Positions 39,405 to 50,488 of a stretch of DNA of 64,000 nt are shown one piece after another. This DNA is from Neisseria cinerea (GTDB lineage: Bacteria; Pseudomonadota; Gammaproteobacteria; Burkholderiales; Neisseriaceae), in contig NZ_LS483369.1 in NCBI RefSeq assembly GCF_900475315.1, positions 248,001 through 312,000 of the forward strand, given 5' to 3'. The stretch's first letter is position 1. The number at the start of each line of letters is the position of its first letter. A program made the translations under genes and the position numbers. The notes beneath the pieces were generated by a model. The model ran no database searches, was not told where the DNA came from, and worked only from the letters and a program-made list of their open reading frames with translations.

Positions 39405-39461
39405 TGGGAACATTCTAAAAACGGTCACATAGGAGGAACGGCAATGGGGAAGGGTAAATAA
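39405..39461 (+). pseudogene. Short C-terminal remnant of a WHH/HNH-type toxin (cassette 1)
   Basis: The frame ending at the TAA 39459-39461 reads WEHSKNGHIGGTAMGKGK. It lines up residue by residue with the end of the longer remnant at 39871-40065 (HSPTGHIGGRAMDKGK). Nothing toxin-like is left upstream; the frame there runs through a DUS. The following gene starts 2 bases after the stop, the spacing usual for toxin-immunity pairs. Confidence 0.6.
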
Positions 39462-39463
39462 TT

Positions 39464-39850
39464 ATGTGGAAAATTTATAAAGAAAATAGCACCGACTTAA
39501 ATTTTGCCATAGGCAGTATATATTGCCAAGCAATCAATCTTACCGAATTTAAAATGTGGGTCGAAAAAATCATAAGGGAAGTGGATTTGGATGAAATTCC
39601 AAATTATTTTTTTGATTTGATAGATTTTCAATCACTATACGATCTGATTGATATTATAGGATTTGTTCCCGAAAATAACTTATCAAAAAATCAGGATAAT
39701 GCATTAACCGGTATTGCTTTTTTAAGGGGGATAGATGTCTACGACCCTCCCGTTTCAAAAGAAAAAGCGTTAAAAGCCTTAGAAAAACATCCTGAAATTT
39801 ATCAGAGGTTTCAGCATTTCTTTCCATTTGTAGAACTGCCCCCGCTTTAA
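39464..39850 (+). CDS. Orphan immunity-like protein, paralogue 1
   Basis: A 128-residue, acidic, AT-rich-coded protein that I do not recognise as a named family. It shares a clear common plan with the gene at 40062: Y-(F/L)-x-DLID, IIGFVP, a middle D-A-x-x-GI segment and a nearly identical end (KALEKHPEIY...FFPFVELP.L). Both follow, within 2-3 bases, a toxin-tail remnant, so immunity to a WHH-type nuclease toxin is the likely role. It is inferred from position only. The gene ends in a degenerate DUS hairpin. Confidence 0.7.
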   Translation: MWKIYKENSTDLNFAIGSIYCQAINLTEFKMWVEKIIREVDLDEIPNYFFDLIDFQSLYDLIDIIGFVPENNLSKNQDNALTGIAFLRGIDVYDPPVSKEKALKALEKHPEIYQRFQHFFPFVELPPL

Positions 39851-39859
39851 ACAGTCAAA

Positions 39860-39900
39860 ATGTCGTCTGAAGCGGTATTCGGCTTTCAGACGGCATTTTT
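39860..39900 (+). terminator. Degenerate inverted-DUS hairpin after cassette 1
   Basis: ATGTCGTCTGAA (one change from DUS) pairs with TTCAGACGGCAT (39885-39896), ending in five T. Confidence 0.65.
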
Positions 39901-40065
39901 GATATAAAGCGGATAACTAAAAGAGCGTTTGACGGCAAAGGAAAATCTAAAATACCAAATTACACTTGGCATCATCAAGATACAGGAAGGATGCAGCTTG
40001 TGCCTGAAGAAAAACATTCGCCGACCGGGCATATCGGCGGCAGGGCAATGGATAAAGGAAAATGA
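39871..40065 (+). pseudogene. WHH-clade HNH/ENDO VII nuclease toxin C-terminus, orphan (cassette 2)
   Basis: A 64-codon open frame with no usable start codon reads ...FDGKGKSKIPNYTWHHQD, then TGRMQLVPEEKHSPTGHIGG and RAMDKGK before a TGA at 40063-40065. The order T-W-H-H, G-x-M-Q-L-V-P, H-S-x-x-G-H-x-G-G is the catalytic core of the WHH group of HNH/ENDO VII nucleases used as tips of polymorphic toxins (for example MafB-, CdiA- and Rhs-type). The N-terminal delivery part is absent. It may be a silent cassette that can recombine into a full toxin elsewhere. Confidence 0.7.
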
Positions 40066-40466
40066 TTATGGTGGGGCTTACACGGAACAATTGTGATGAT
40101 TTGGGATTTGCTATATTGTGTTATGAGCGCAATGCAGCCGAGAAAAAAGAATTCTTGGATTGGTTATATGGAATTGTCAGAACTGTCCCTGTCGAAAGTT
40201 TTCCAAGGTATCTGATTGATTTAATAGATTGTTTGGAGTCAGATGATTGTTCCATAAGTATATATAATATTATTGGCTTTGTTCCAACTACCGATATGAC
40301 TAAAAAGGAAAAAGATGCCGTATATGGCATTACCTATATGCGAAATCAGGAGTTTTACGATATTCCAATCACTAAGAAGAAGGCTTTGGAAGCTTTGGAA
40401 AAACATCCTGAGATTTATCATAAATTTAAACGGTTCTTTCCTTTTGTAGAGCTTCCGCTTCTTTAA
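40062..40466 (+). CDS. Orphan immunity-like protein, paralogue 2
   Basis: A 134-residue paralogue of the protein at 39464, with the same end block (LEKHPEIYHKFKRFFPFVELP) and IIGFVP core. Its first ATG (40062) overlaps the TGA of the toxin remnant (ATGA); another ATG lies at 40068. Overlap with a toxin stop is classic for immunity genes. Composition is AT-rich compared with flanking trkH and nudB. It ends in a DUS terminator shared with trkH. Confidence 0.72.
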   Translation: MIMVGLTRNNCDDLGFAILCYERNAAEKKEFLDWLYGIVRTVPVESFPRYLIDLIDCLESDDCSISIYNIIGFVPTTDMTKKEKDAVYGITYMRNQEFYDIPITKKKALEALEKHPEIYHKFKRFFPFVELPLL

Positions 40467-40473
40467 AGGACAA

Positions 40474-40508
40474 TATGCCGTCTGAAAAGTTTTCAGACGG
40501 CATTTTTT
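40474..40508. terminator. Bidirectional inverted-DUS terminator
   Basis: ATGCCGTCTGAAAA (40474-40487) with TTTTCAGACGGCAT (40490-40503) and T-run, between the orphan gene and converging trkH. Confidence 0.85.
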
Positions 40509-41964
40509 ATTTCTTCCAGTAAGCAGGGGTGAGGAGGATGAGGACGGTAAAGATTTCCAGCCTGCCCAAAAGCATGACGGCTGCACAAAGCCATTTTTGC
40601 GTGCCGCTCAATACGGCATAACTGCTTGCGGGCCCGATTTCGCCCAATCCCGGGCCGGCATTGGTGATGCAGGCGATAACGGCGGTAAAGGCGGAGATGA
40701 ATTCCATCCCGCTTGCCATCAGCAGGAAGCTGAACAGGATGGTGGTCATGAAGTAGATGAAGATGAAGGACATGACGGTCAGGGCAAGGCGGTCGGGTAT
40801 GCTTTTGCCGGTTACTTTGACGGTGCGGACGGCTTTGGGATGCAGCTGTATCATCATTTCGCGCAGGCTGAATTTGAACAGGACGAGGGCGCGTATGTTT
40901 TTTATGCCTCCGCCCATCGAACCCGAACTTGCCAGTATGTTCGACAGGAAGAACATCCATAGTGAAACCATCAGCGGCCATTGGGAGAAGTCGGTATTGG
41001 AAAATCCGCTCGCCAGGCCGATGGAAACGAAGTTGAAAGACGTGTAGCGCAGGGCCTGCATGAAGTCGGGATAATAGTTTTTCTGCCACAGGTAAAGGGC
41101 GGAGATGAGGATGCTGCCGAAGAGGACAAGCAGCATGGTGCGGCATTCTTCATCTTTCCAGTAGGTCTTGAGGGAACGGTTGTTGAGTGCGGCAAAGTGG
41201 CTGGCGAAGTTAATCCCTCCCCATACGGTAAAGAACATGACGACCGATTCGATGACGGGGGAGTCGTAATAGGCGATGCTGTCGTTGTGTGTCGAGAAAC
41301 CGCCGAGCGAGACGGCTGACAGGGCGTGGCAGAGCGCGTCAAACCAGCCCATCCCGGCCAGATGGAGGGAGGCAATGGCGGCAAGCGTGGTCAGTATGTA
41401 GGCAAACCAGAGTTTTTTGGCAACTTGGGAGATACGCGGCGCCATTTTATTTTCTTTGTCCAAGCCGGGGATTTCGGCTTTGAAAAGCTGCGTGCCGCCG
41501 ACGCCGAGCATGGGCAGGATGGCGACTGCGAGGACGATGATGCCCATGCCGCCGAGCCAGTTGAGGAGGTGCCGCCAAAAGTTGACGGAAGGTGCGAGCG
41601 TGTCAAGGTGTGTGATGGTGGTTGCACCGGTGGTGGTCAGTCCGGACATGGCCTCAAAGAAGGCGTCGGTAAAGCTTATTTGGGGCAGGTAGAGGTAAAT
41701 CGGGATGGCGGCAACAAAGGCAAAGGCAAGCCACAGCATCAGGACGAGGGTAAAGCCGTCCCTCGGACGCAATTCCCGCCTGAATCGCAAAGTGGATATC
41801 CAAACGGTGTAGGAACCGGACATGGTAATCAGGGCGGTGGTGAGGAAGGCGGAAAATGCGCCGTCCGAAAAGGCATAGGACAGCGCGGCCGGTATCAGCA
41901 GGATGACGGAAAACAGAAGTCCCAGCCTGGAGAGGACGTGTGCGGTTGGAAGGATCTTGTACAT
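40507..41964 (-). CDS. trkH: Trk/Ktr-type potassium uptake protein
   Basis: A 485-residue inner-membrane protein with four repeated pore loops of the TrkH family: SGLTTTGATTI, SAVSLGGFSTHN, SIGLASGFSN and ACITNAGPGLGEIG carry the selectivity-filter glycines. It takes up potassium, normally with a TrkA/KtrA regulatory partner that is not in this window. Its ATG lies 13 bases downstream of the apaH stop. Confidence 0.9.
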   Translation of the reverse strand: MYKILPTAHVLSRLGLLFSVILLIPAALSYAFSDGAFSAFLTTALITMSGSYTVWISTLRFRRELRPRDGFTLVLMLWLAFAFVAAIPIYLYLPQISFTDAFFEAMSGLTTTGATTITHLDTLAPSVNFWRHLLNWLGGMGIIVLAVAILPMLGVGGTQLFKAEIPGLDKENKMAPRISQVAKKLWFAYILTTLAAIASLHLAGMGWFDALCHALSAVSLGGFSTHNDSIAYYDSPVIESVVMFFTVWGGINFASHFAALNNRSLKTYWKDEECRTMLLVLFGSILISALYLWQKNYYPDFMQALRYTSFNFVSIGLASGFSNTDFSQWPLMVSLWMFFLSNILASSGSMGGGIKNIRALVLFKFSLREMMIQLHPKAVRTVKVTGKSIPDRLALTVMSFIFIYFMTTILFSFLLMASGMEFISAFTAVIACITNAGPGLGEIGPASSYAVLSGTQKWLCAAVMLLGRLEIFTVLILLTPAYWKK

Positions 41965-41977
41965 GGCGCGGCGGTTT

Positions 41978-42808
41978 TTATTTCATGATGCTTTTCCAGT
42001 CTATGCCGTTGGCGGCTTGGACTTGGGTAATTTCTTCCGTATCGAGGTTGACGGCGGTCAGTTGTCCTCCCCAGAGTGCGCCGGTGTCCAGCGAGATGAC
42101 GCTGTCGGCATTCGTGTAGCCCAAGGAAGACCAGTGTCCGAAGATGATGGTATGGTCGAGGTTCTGCCGGTTCGGGGCTTTGAACCACGGGCGCAGGTAA
42201 AGCGGCATTTTTTTCACTGTGGATTTGTAATCGAAATCCAGTTCGTTTTTGAAGGTCAGGGCGCGCATCCGCGTGAATACGTTGACGATAAAGCGCAGGC
42301 GTGCGTAACCGTTTAAGTCCTCGTCCCATGCGGTCGGTTTGTTTCCGTACATTTTGGAGAGGAATTTAACGTATTTTTTGCCGCGCAGTTCATCTTCGGC
42401 TTCTCCGGCGAGCGATTCGGCCTGGTCTATACGCCACTGCGGCAGGATGCCGGCGTGTACCATGACGCGGCCGCCGTCACGTATCAACAGCGGTTGAGCA
42501 CGCAGCCAGTCGAGCATTTTTTTCCCGTCGGGGTGTTTGAGTATGGGTTCTATCGTGTCGCTGCGCTTGGTACCGGCTTCTCCGCAGCCGACGGCAAGCA
42601 GGTGCAGGTCATGATTGCCGAGGACGATTTGCACGCTGTTTTCGTGTTCCATGCAAAATTGCAGCGCTTCGAGGGATTTCGGGCCGCGGTTGACAATATC
42701 ACCCGTCAGCCAGAGGGTGTCTGTACCGTGGTTGAAACCGATTTTGCCGAGCAGTGCGGTCAGTTCGTCGAAGCAGCCTTGTATGTCGCCGATTGCGTAA
42801 TGTGCCAT
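41978..42808 (-). CDS. apaH: Symmetrical Ap4A hydrolase
   Basis: A 276-residue metallophosphatase with GDIQGC, GDIVNRGPKS and GNHDLHLLAVG, the three metal motifs of ApaH. It splits diadenosine tetraphosphate to two ADP. The ATG at 42806-42808 is chosen (MAHYAIGDIQG); upstream reading is a DUS region. It probably precedes trkH on one message. Confidence 0.93.
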   Translation of the reverse strand: MAHYAIGDIQGCFDELTALLGKIGFNHGTDTLWLTGDIVNRGPKSLEALQFCMEHENSVQIVLGNHDLHLLAVGCGEAGTKRSDTIEPILKHPDGKKMLDWLRAQPLLIRDGGRVMVHAGILPQWRIDQAESLAGEAEDELRGKKYVKFLSKMYGNKPTAWDEDLNGYARLRFIVNVFTRMRALTFKNELDFDYKSTVKKMPLYLRPWFKAPNRQNLDHTIIFGHWSSLGYTNADSVISLDTGALWGGQLTAVNLDTEEITQVQAANGIDWKSIMK

Positions 42809-42890
42809 TGCGTGTATCGTGAAGTGGAAAAGTGTTTCGGTTCGGACGGCATGGCCTTGAAATATCATGCCGTCTGAACGGGAAGGGCGG

Positions 42891-43280
42891 TTATGCGTTT
42901 AGGACGAGTACTGCTTCGGCTTCGACCTGCACGCCTTTGGGCAGCGAGGCAACGCCGACGGCGGCACGGGCGGGGAACGGCTCGGCGATAAATTCCGCCA
43001 TGACTTCGTTGAAAACGGCGAAGTTGGCAAGGTCGGTCAGATAGGCGTTGAGTTTGACGATGTCGGCCAGCGTGCCGCCTGCGGCCTCGGCGACGGCTTG
43101 CAGGTTTTTAAAGACCTGGCGCGCTTCGGCGCGGAAGTCGCCGTTGCCGACAACAGTCATGGTGGCGGGATCGAGTGGGATTTGACCGCTCATGTAAACG
43201 GTGTCGCCCGCGCGCACGGCTTGGCTGTATGCGCCGATGGCGGCAGGGGCTTTGTCGGTGTGGATGATGGTTTTGGCCAT
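42891..43280 (-). CDS. ridA: RidA/YjgF family enamine/imine deaminase
   Basis: A 129-residue protein with the family pattern [24 protein letters not shown] and the arginine-bearing [16 protein letters not shown] end. RidA removes reactive 2-aminoacrylate-type enamines from PLP enzymes. It has its own space between apaH and hemW. Confidence 0.92.
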   Translation of the reverse strand: MAKTIIHTDKAPAAIGAYSQAVRAGDTVYMSGQIPLDPATMTVVGNGDFRAEARQVFKNLQAVAEAAGGTLADIVKLNAYLTDLANFAVFNEVMAEFIAEPFPARAAVGVASLPKGVQVEAEAVLVLNA

Positions 43281-43385
43281 GATTTTCTCCTGAAACGGAT
43301 GTGTGTGAAAGGGAAACGCGGTGTTGAGGATTATCGTACAAAACCGTCTGCTTGTGTAGTTTCAGACGGCATGGATGTTGAAAAC

Positions 43386-43414
43386 AAAACCGCCGAAGGG
43401 TTTGGCGGTTTTTA
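43386..43414 (-). terminator. Terminator of hemW
   Basis: AAAACCGCC (43386-43394) and GGCGGTTTT (43404-43412) form a 9 bp stem; T-rich on both strands. It lies behind the hemW stop. Confidence 0.8.
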
Positions 43415-43435
43415 GTTTTTTCCTCCCGGGTTTCT

Positions 43436-44611
43436 TCATAAAAAACACTGCAACAAATCGTTTAAAAACAACCGTCCCTGCTCGGTCGGACGGAATACGG
43501 TCGGGTCGGTTTCCAGCAAGCCTTTTTGTCTTGCCGTTTCGATTTGCGCCATGATTTTGGCGGCGGGTACGCCTGTGCGTTCCTGCAACATCGCGGCGGG
43601 TACGCCGTCGGTCAGGCGCAGGGCGTTCATCATGAATTCGAACGGCAAATCTTCGGCGGCGACGGTTTTGCGTTCGACGGCTTCACTCGGTTGGCTTTGC
43701 ATTAAGGCGAGGTAGTCGTTGGGACGGCGGCGGCGGACGGTGCGTTCGATGCGGTCGGGATAGGAGATTTTGCCGTGCGCGCCCGCGCCTATGCCTAAAT
43801 AATCTCCGAACTGCCAGTAGTTCAAATTGTGGCGGCACTGCATGGCGGGTTTCGCAAAAGCCGATGTTTCGTAGTGGATAAAACCCGCGCCTTCCAGCGC
43901 GCCGTGTACCGCGTCTTCGATGTCGAGCGCCGCTTCGTCTTGCGGCAAACCTTTCGGCGGCGTGTGGCCGAATGGCGTGTTCGGCTCCATGGTCAGATGA
44001 TACGCGCTGATGTGGGTTGCGCCCGTGGCGATGGCGGTTTGTACGTCGTTTAAGGCCGTCTGGACGGTTTGGTTCGGCAGGGCGTACATCAAGTCGATAT
44101 TGACTTTATCAAATAATTTCAGGGCAGTATCGATGGCGGTTAAGGCTTCCTTGCCGTTGTGGACGCGCCCCAACCGCGCAAGCATATCGTCGTTGAAACT
44201 CTGCACGCCAATAGAAAGCCGCGTGATGCCTGCGTCTTTAAATCCCTGAAACTTTTCGATTTCAAACGTACCCGGATTGGCTTCCAAAGTAATTTCCGCT
44301 TCGGGCTGCAAGCGCAACAGCGAACGCACGCCGCTCAACAAACGGTCAATCGATTCCGCCTGAAACAGGCTGGGCGTACCGCCGCCGAAAAATATTGTTT
44401 CCACCGGTCTGCCCCAAATATTGGGCAATTCGAGCTGCAAATCGGTCAGCAGCGCGTCGATATAGGCGGCTTCGGGCAATCCGCTTTTCAGGCTGTGGGA
44501 ATTGAAGTCGCAATACGGGCATTTTTTGATGCACCACGGGATGTGGATGTAAAGCGATAGGGGCGGCAGAGCGGTGAGTCGGGTGCGGTTTGGAAAGGAA
44601 ATAGTGTGCAT
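43436..44611 (-). CDS. hemW: Radical SAM heme chaperone HemW (HemN-like)
   Basis: A 391-residue radical-SAM protein; the iron-sulfur motif is CIKKCPYCDF, followed by GGGTPSL and the LEANPGT strand. HemW-type proteins lack the extra N-terminal part of true HemN coproporphyrinogen oxidases and act in heme delivery, so HemW is preferred. The ATG at 44609-44611 is chosen over an upstream TTG next to a DUS. Confidence 0.88.
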   Translation of the reverse strand: MHTISFPNRTRLTALPPLSLYIHIPWCIKKCPYCDFNSHSLKSGLPEAAYIDALLTDLQLELPNIWGRPVETIFFGGGTPSLFQAESIDRLLSGVRSLLRLQPEAEITLEANPGTFEIEKFQGFKDAGITRLSIGVQSFNDDMLARLGRVHNGKEALTAIDTALKLFDKVNIDLMYALPNQTVQTALNDVQTAIATGATHISAYHLTMEPNTPFGHTPPKGLPQDEAALDIEDAVHGALEGAGFIHYETSAFAKPAMQCRHNLNYWQFGDYLGIGAGAHGKISYPDRIERTVRRRRPNDYLALMQSQPSEAVERKTVAAEDLPFEFMMNALRLTDGVPAAMLQERTGVPAAKIMAQIETARQKGLLETDPTVFRPTEQGRLFLNDLLQCFL

Positions 44612-44634
44612 GGTGTGGTTCGGAAAAGTAGACA

Positions 44635-44663
44635 ATGCCGTCTGAAGGCGGTTCAGACGGCAT
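44635..44663. terminator. Inverted-DUS terminator of ligA
   Basis: ATGCCGTCTGAA (44635-44646) with TTCAGACGGCAT (44652-44663), 5 base loop, 5 bases after the ligA stop. Confidence 0.8.
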
Positions 44664-44667
44664 GGGT

Positions 44668-47235
<2,568 letters not shown>

Positions 47236-47296
47236 TTACAGGAAAACAAAAGGCGGATACACCGTTGCCGATGCATCCGCCTTTGAGGTTTTGGAT

Positions 47297-48583
47297 TTAT
47301 GAGAACAGGCGCAATGCGGTTTTTCCTCCGGGCTGGATACCGACTTTGAGCATTTCCTCCTGACGTGCCAAAACGTAGGTGCGTACGTCTTTAAGCCATT
47401 GGGTAGATACTTCTTCCATTTTATCGTTGACCAAATTGAGGTTCAGTTGGCCGGACAGTCGGACTGCCAAATCCATAAAGAGGTCGTCGAAAGTTTTTTC
47501 GCCTGCCGGGGAGTGCGGAATATCGAGCAGCATACTGAAGCCTTTATAGGATTGGTTGTCCAAAAGGGCGTTGGTAAACGGCTCGTTGTTGAGTGCGCAG
47601 ATGGAGAACATGGTCGAACCCGCCTTGTCGGTATAGTGGAATACGCCGTCTTCTCCGAGTGTGAATCCTACGCCCGATACGGCGGAACGCAACTCTACGC
47701 CGCTGATGCTGGTAGGGGAAACCAAATGGATGGCGATGGTCTGGTCGACACGGGCGCAGAACGCATCCAGCGCGGAAGCCACTTCGGTAAAGGCGGCAAG
47801 GTCGGTATGCAGTGTTTGGCCGCCGATACTCTGCGCAAACGCATCCACCTGACGGTTGAAGTCGGAGAGCTCTTCTTGCGAGGCGAGCCCGTTGCGGCTG
47901 ACCGCTTGGATGCCGACGATGAAGGCTTGGTAGCGGATGCCGGGGATGGGTTCGGCAACTTGGAAGTGGTCGTCCATGGTGCAACCGATGATTTGGTAGC
48001 GGTGGCGGTTGGAGAGGCGTGGCAGTGCGTGAAGTTCTTTGGCTTCTGTCAGCGCGATATAGGAAATGAAATCGAAGCGCACATCAAACCAGGGTAATTC
48101 GACTTTTGACAGTTCTTTGAGCGTAATCAGTGGTTTTGCAGGTGTTTGCGGAACGGGTGCAGGGTTTGCGGCCGCACGGACGGGTTGCGGGGCAGAAGGT
48201 TCGGCCGAGAATTTTGAAACGGGTTGGACGGGCGTGCCGATAATGCCGTTTTCCTCCAGGACGGTTTCGATTTCGGTTTTGAACGGGGATGCTTTTGCCT
48301 GTTTCTGTTTGGCGACGTAGACGGCATCCTGTTCTTGGAGGTTCCTCAGGGCGGGGTCTTGGGGTTTGGCCGGTTTTTTAACCTCGGTGTGCGGTTTCTG
48401 CATCATGCCCGAATTTCCGGACGGCTGGCCGTCGCGGACGTGGCTGGTTTTGCTGTTGAGCAGGGCATCTTTGTCGGAGTGTCCGAACTGGTCGCGTACT
48501 TTTTTGCGGTATTGGTTTTCCTGATACATGTTGTAGGCGACAACGGCGAGGACGACGGCTAGAAACAGTACGATGTAAATCAT
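47297..48583 (-). CDS. zipA: Cell division protein ZipA-like
   Basis: A 428-residue protein with an N-terminal membrane anchor (about residues 1-19), a charged and proline-rich linker (about 25-190) and a C-terminal domain of about 140 residues resembling the FtsZ-binding ZipA fold. The position next to ligA is the same as in gammaproteobacteria and supports the call. ZipA bundles and tethers FtsZ to the membrane. The ATG at 48581-48583 is preferred over a GTG three codons earlier. Confidence 0.8.
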   Translation of the reverse strand: MIYIVLFLAVVLAVVAYNMYQENQYRKKVRDQFGHSDKDALLNSKTSHVRDGQPSGNSGMMQKPHTEVKKPAKPQDPALRNLQEQDAVYVAKQKQAKASPFKTEIETVLEENGIIGTPVQPVSKFSAEPSAPQPVRAAANPAPVPQTPAKPLITLKELSKVELPWFDVRFDFISYIALTEAKELHALPRLSNRHRYQIIGCTMDDHFQVAEPIPGIRYQAFIVGIQAVSRNGLASQEELSDFNRQVDAFAQSIGGQTLHTDLAAFTEVASALDAFCARVDQTIAIHLVSPTSISGVELRSAVSGVGFTLGEDGVFHYTDKAGSTMFSICALNNEPFTNALLDNQSYKGFSMLLDIPHSPAGEKTFDDLFMDLAVRLSGQLNLNLVNDKMEEVSTQWLKDVRTYVLARQEEMLKVGIQPGGKTALRLFS

Positions 48584-48777
48584 GGCAATCACTTGTTAAA
48601 TTTCGGGATGCAGGATGCGCAAAGTGCGGCGCTGCGGTTAAATCGGGTTTGCGTTTTCGGCATTGTGCCTGAACGGTCTGTCATAATGTTTGAATTATAA
48701 CGAAAATCGAAGTGTCTGGCAGCAGTGTGTCGAAATAAGGGGGGATTTTCTGCAACACTGTATGAAATATGTGGTCT

Positions 48778-49350
48778 TCAGACGGCATTTCTGTTTACGG
48801 GAAAGCCTTTTTGCCGGATTCTTTGCCAGTCGAAAAAATATCCGGGATCTGTTTTCCGGCCGGGTGCGATGTCCTGATGTCCGGTTATTGCGGCAACGGG
48901 GTAGCGGCGGCAGAGTGCTTCCAACAATGTTTCGAGCGAACGGTATTGTGCTTCGGCAAAAGGTTCGAAATCGCAGCCTTCCATTTCGATGCCGATAGAA
49001 AAAGCGTTGCATTTTTCCCTGCCGCCGAATGAAGATACGCCGGCATGGTATGCCATATTGTCGCAGGAAACGAATTGTACCGTTTCTCCGTCGCGTTTGA
49101 TTAAGAAATGGCTGGATACGCGCAAAGTGTGTATCAATCCGAAAAACGGGTGGTCGTTCGGGTCTAGGCGGTTGGTAAAAAGCTTCTCAACCGCATCCGT
49201 ACCATATTCGAACGGCGGCAGCGAGATATTGTGCAATACGACAAGGGAAACCTCTTCTTTGGACTCCCTCGGGCCGAAATTCGGCGACGGAATGTGGCGC
49301 ACGCTTTGCAGCCAACCGTCCTGCCAGGGTGCTGTAGCGGGATTGTCCAT
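48778..49350 (-). CDS. ampD: 1,6-anhydro-N-acetylmuramyl-L-alanine amidase AmpD
   Basis: A 190-residue cytoplasmic zinc amidase that recycles anhydro-muropeptides. VVLHNISLPP gives the first zinc His, the HAGVSSFGGREKCNAFSIGIE core follows, and GHQDIAPGRKTDPG holds the second His and the Asp ligand. It diverges from mltG, whose product makes anhydro ends; the pair share peptidoglycan turnover. The final codons run into a DUS. Confidence 0.93.
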   Translation of the reverse strand: MDNPATAPWQDGWLQSVRHIPSPNFGPRESKEEVSLVVLHNISLPPFEYGTDAVEKLFTNRLDPNDHPFFGLIHTLRVSSHFLIKRDGETVQFVSCDNMAYHAGVSSFGGREKCNAFSIGIEMEGCDFEPFAEAQYRSLETLLEALCRRYPVAAITGHQDIAPGRKTDPGYFFDWQRIRQKGFPVNRNAV

Positions 49351-49360
49351 GATGTCCTTC

Positions 49361-49389
49361 CTGTCTTATGGGGTAATTTGGGTTATACT
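49361..49389 (+). promoter_or_regulatory. Candidate mltG promoter
   Basis: TATACT (49384-49389) with CTGTCT 17 bases upstream. If this is right, transcription starts near 49396, which favours the mltG ATG at 49434 over the one at 49407. Confidence 0.4.
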
Positions 49390-49433
49390 GTCGCCGAAAT
49401 TTTAAGATGTATTCCGATATTGGGAATCCTACC

Positions 49434-50429
49434 ATGTTGAGAAAATTGTTGAAATGGTCTGCCGTTTTTTTGACCGTGTCGGCAGCCGTTTTTACGGTAT
49501 TGCTTTTTGTTCCTAAGGATAACGGCAGGGCGTACAGGATTAAAATCGCCAAAAACCAGGGTATTTCCTCGGTTGGCAGGAAGCTTGCCGAAGACCGCAT
49601 CGTGTACAGCAGGCACGTATTGATGGCGGCGGCCTATGCCTTAGGCGTGCATAACAGGTTGCACACGGGTACGTACAGACTGCCTTCGGAAGTGTCGGCT
49701 TGGGATATTTTGCAGAAAATGCGCGGCGGCAGACCGGATCTGGTTACCGTACAGATTATCGAAGGGTCGCGCTTTGCCCATATGCGCAAAACAATCGACG
49801 GTACGCAGGACATCGAACACGATACCAAAGGGTGGGGTGATGAAAAATTGATGGCCGAAATCGCACCGGACGCGGTTAGCAGGAATCCGGAAGGTCAATT
49901 TTTCCCCGATAGTTACGAAGTTGACGCGGGTAGCAGCGACTTGCAGATTTACAAAGCCGCATACAAGGCAATGCAACGCCGCCTGAATGAGGCATGGGAA
50001 GGCAGGCAGGACGGGCTGCCCTATAAAGACCCCTACGAAATGCTGATTCTGGCAAGCCTGATTGAGAAGGAAACCGGGCACGAAGCCGACCGGGCCCATA
50101 TTGCTTCCGTTTTCGTCAACCGGCTGAAAATCGGTATGCGCCTGCAAACGGATCCGTCTGTTATTTACGGCATGGGTGACGCATACAAAGGCAAAATCCG
50201 AAAGGCGGACCTGCGTCGCGATACGCCGTACAACACCTATACGCGCGGCGGGTTGACGCCGACCCCGATTGCGCTGCCCGGTAAGGCGGCGCTTGATGCG
50301 GCCGCCCACCCGTCCGGTGAAAAATACCTTTATTTTGTTTCTAAAATGGACGGTACGGGTTTGAGCCAGTTCAGTCATGACTTGACCGAACACAACGCCG
50401 CCGTCCGCAAATATATTTTGAAAAAATAA
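49434..50429 (+). CDS. mltG: Endolytic murein transglycosylase MltG (YceG)
   Basis: A 331-residue inner-membrane enzyme: one N-terminal helix (residues 7-27), a LysM-like part, then the YceG catalytic region with LASLIEKETGHEADR (catalytic Glu in EKE), LQTDPSVIYG and the TYTRGGLTPTPI segment. It cuts nascent glycan strands to set their length. An ATG nine codons upstream (49407) is possible. tmk follows as in many bacteria, here after an inverted DUS. Confidence 0.93.
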   Translation: MLRKLLKWSAVFLTVSAAVFTVLLFVPKDNGRAYRIKIAKNQGISSVGRKLAEDRIVYSRHVLMAAAYALGVHNRLHTGTYRLPSEVSAWDILQKMRGGRPDLVTVQIIEGSRFAHMRKTIDGTQDIEHDTKGWGDEKLMAEIAPDAVSRNPEGQFFPDSYEVDAGSSDLQIYKAAYKAMQRRLNEAWEGRQDGLPYKDPYEMLILASLIEKETGHEADRAHIASVFVNRLKIGMRLQTDPSVIYGMGDAYKGKIRKADLRRDTPYNTYTRGGLTPTPIALPGKAALDAAAHPSGEKYLYFVSKMDGTGLSQFSHDLTEHNAAVRKYILKK

Positions 50430-50432
50430 ACC

Positions 50433-50467
50433 ATGCCGTCTGAAAAGTTTGTGTTTTCAGACGGCAT
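50433..50467. terminator. Inverted-DUS hairpin between mltG and tmk
   Basis: ATGCCGTCTGAAAA (50433-50446) and TTTTCAGACGGCAT (50454-50467). No T-run follows on the plus strand, so read-through to tmk is possible. Confidence 0.65.
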
Positions 50468-50488
50468 ACCCTTGTTGGGAAAACCAAT

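Noticed and set aside
40062-40466. SUKH or other named immunity superfamily for the paralogous small proteins.
   Set aside because: The hallmark residues of those families are not visible; only a positional inference is justified.
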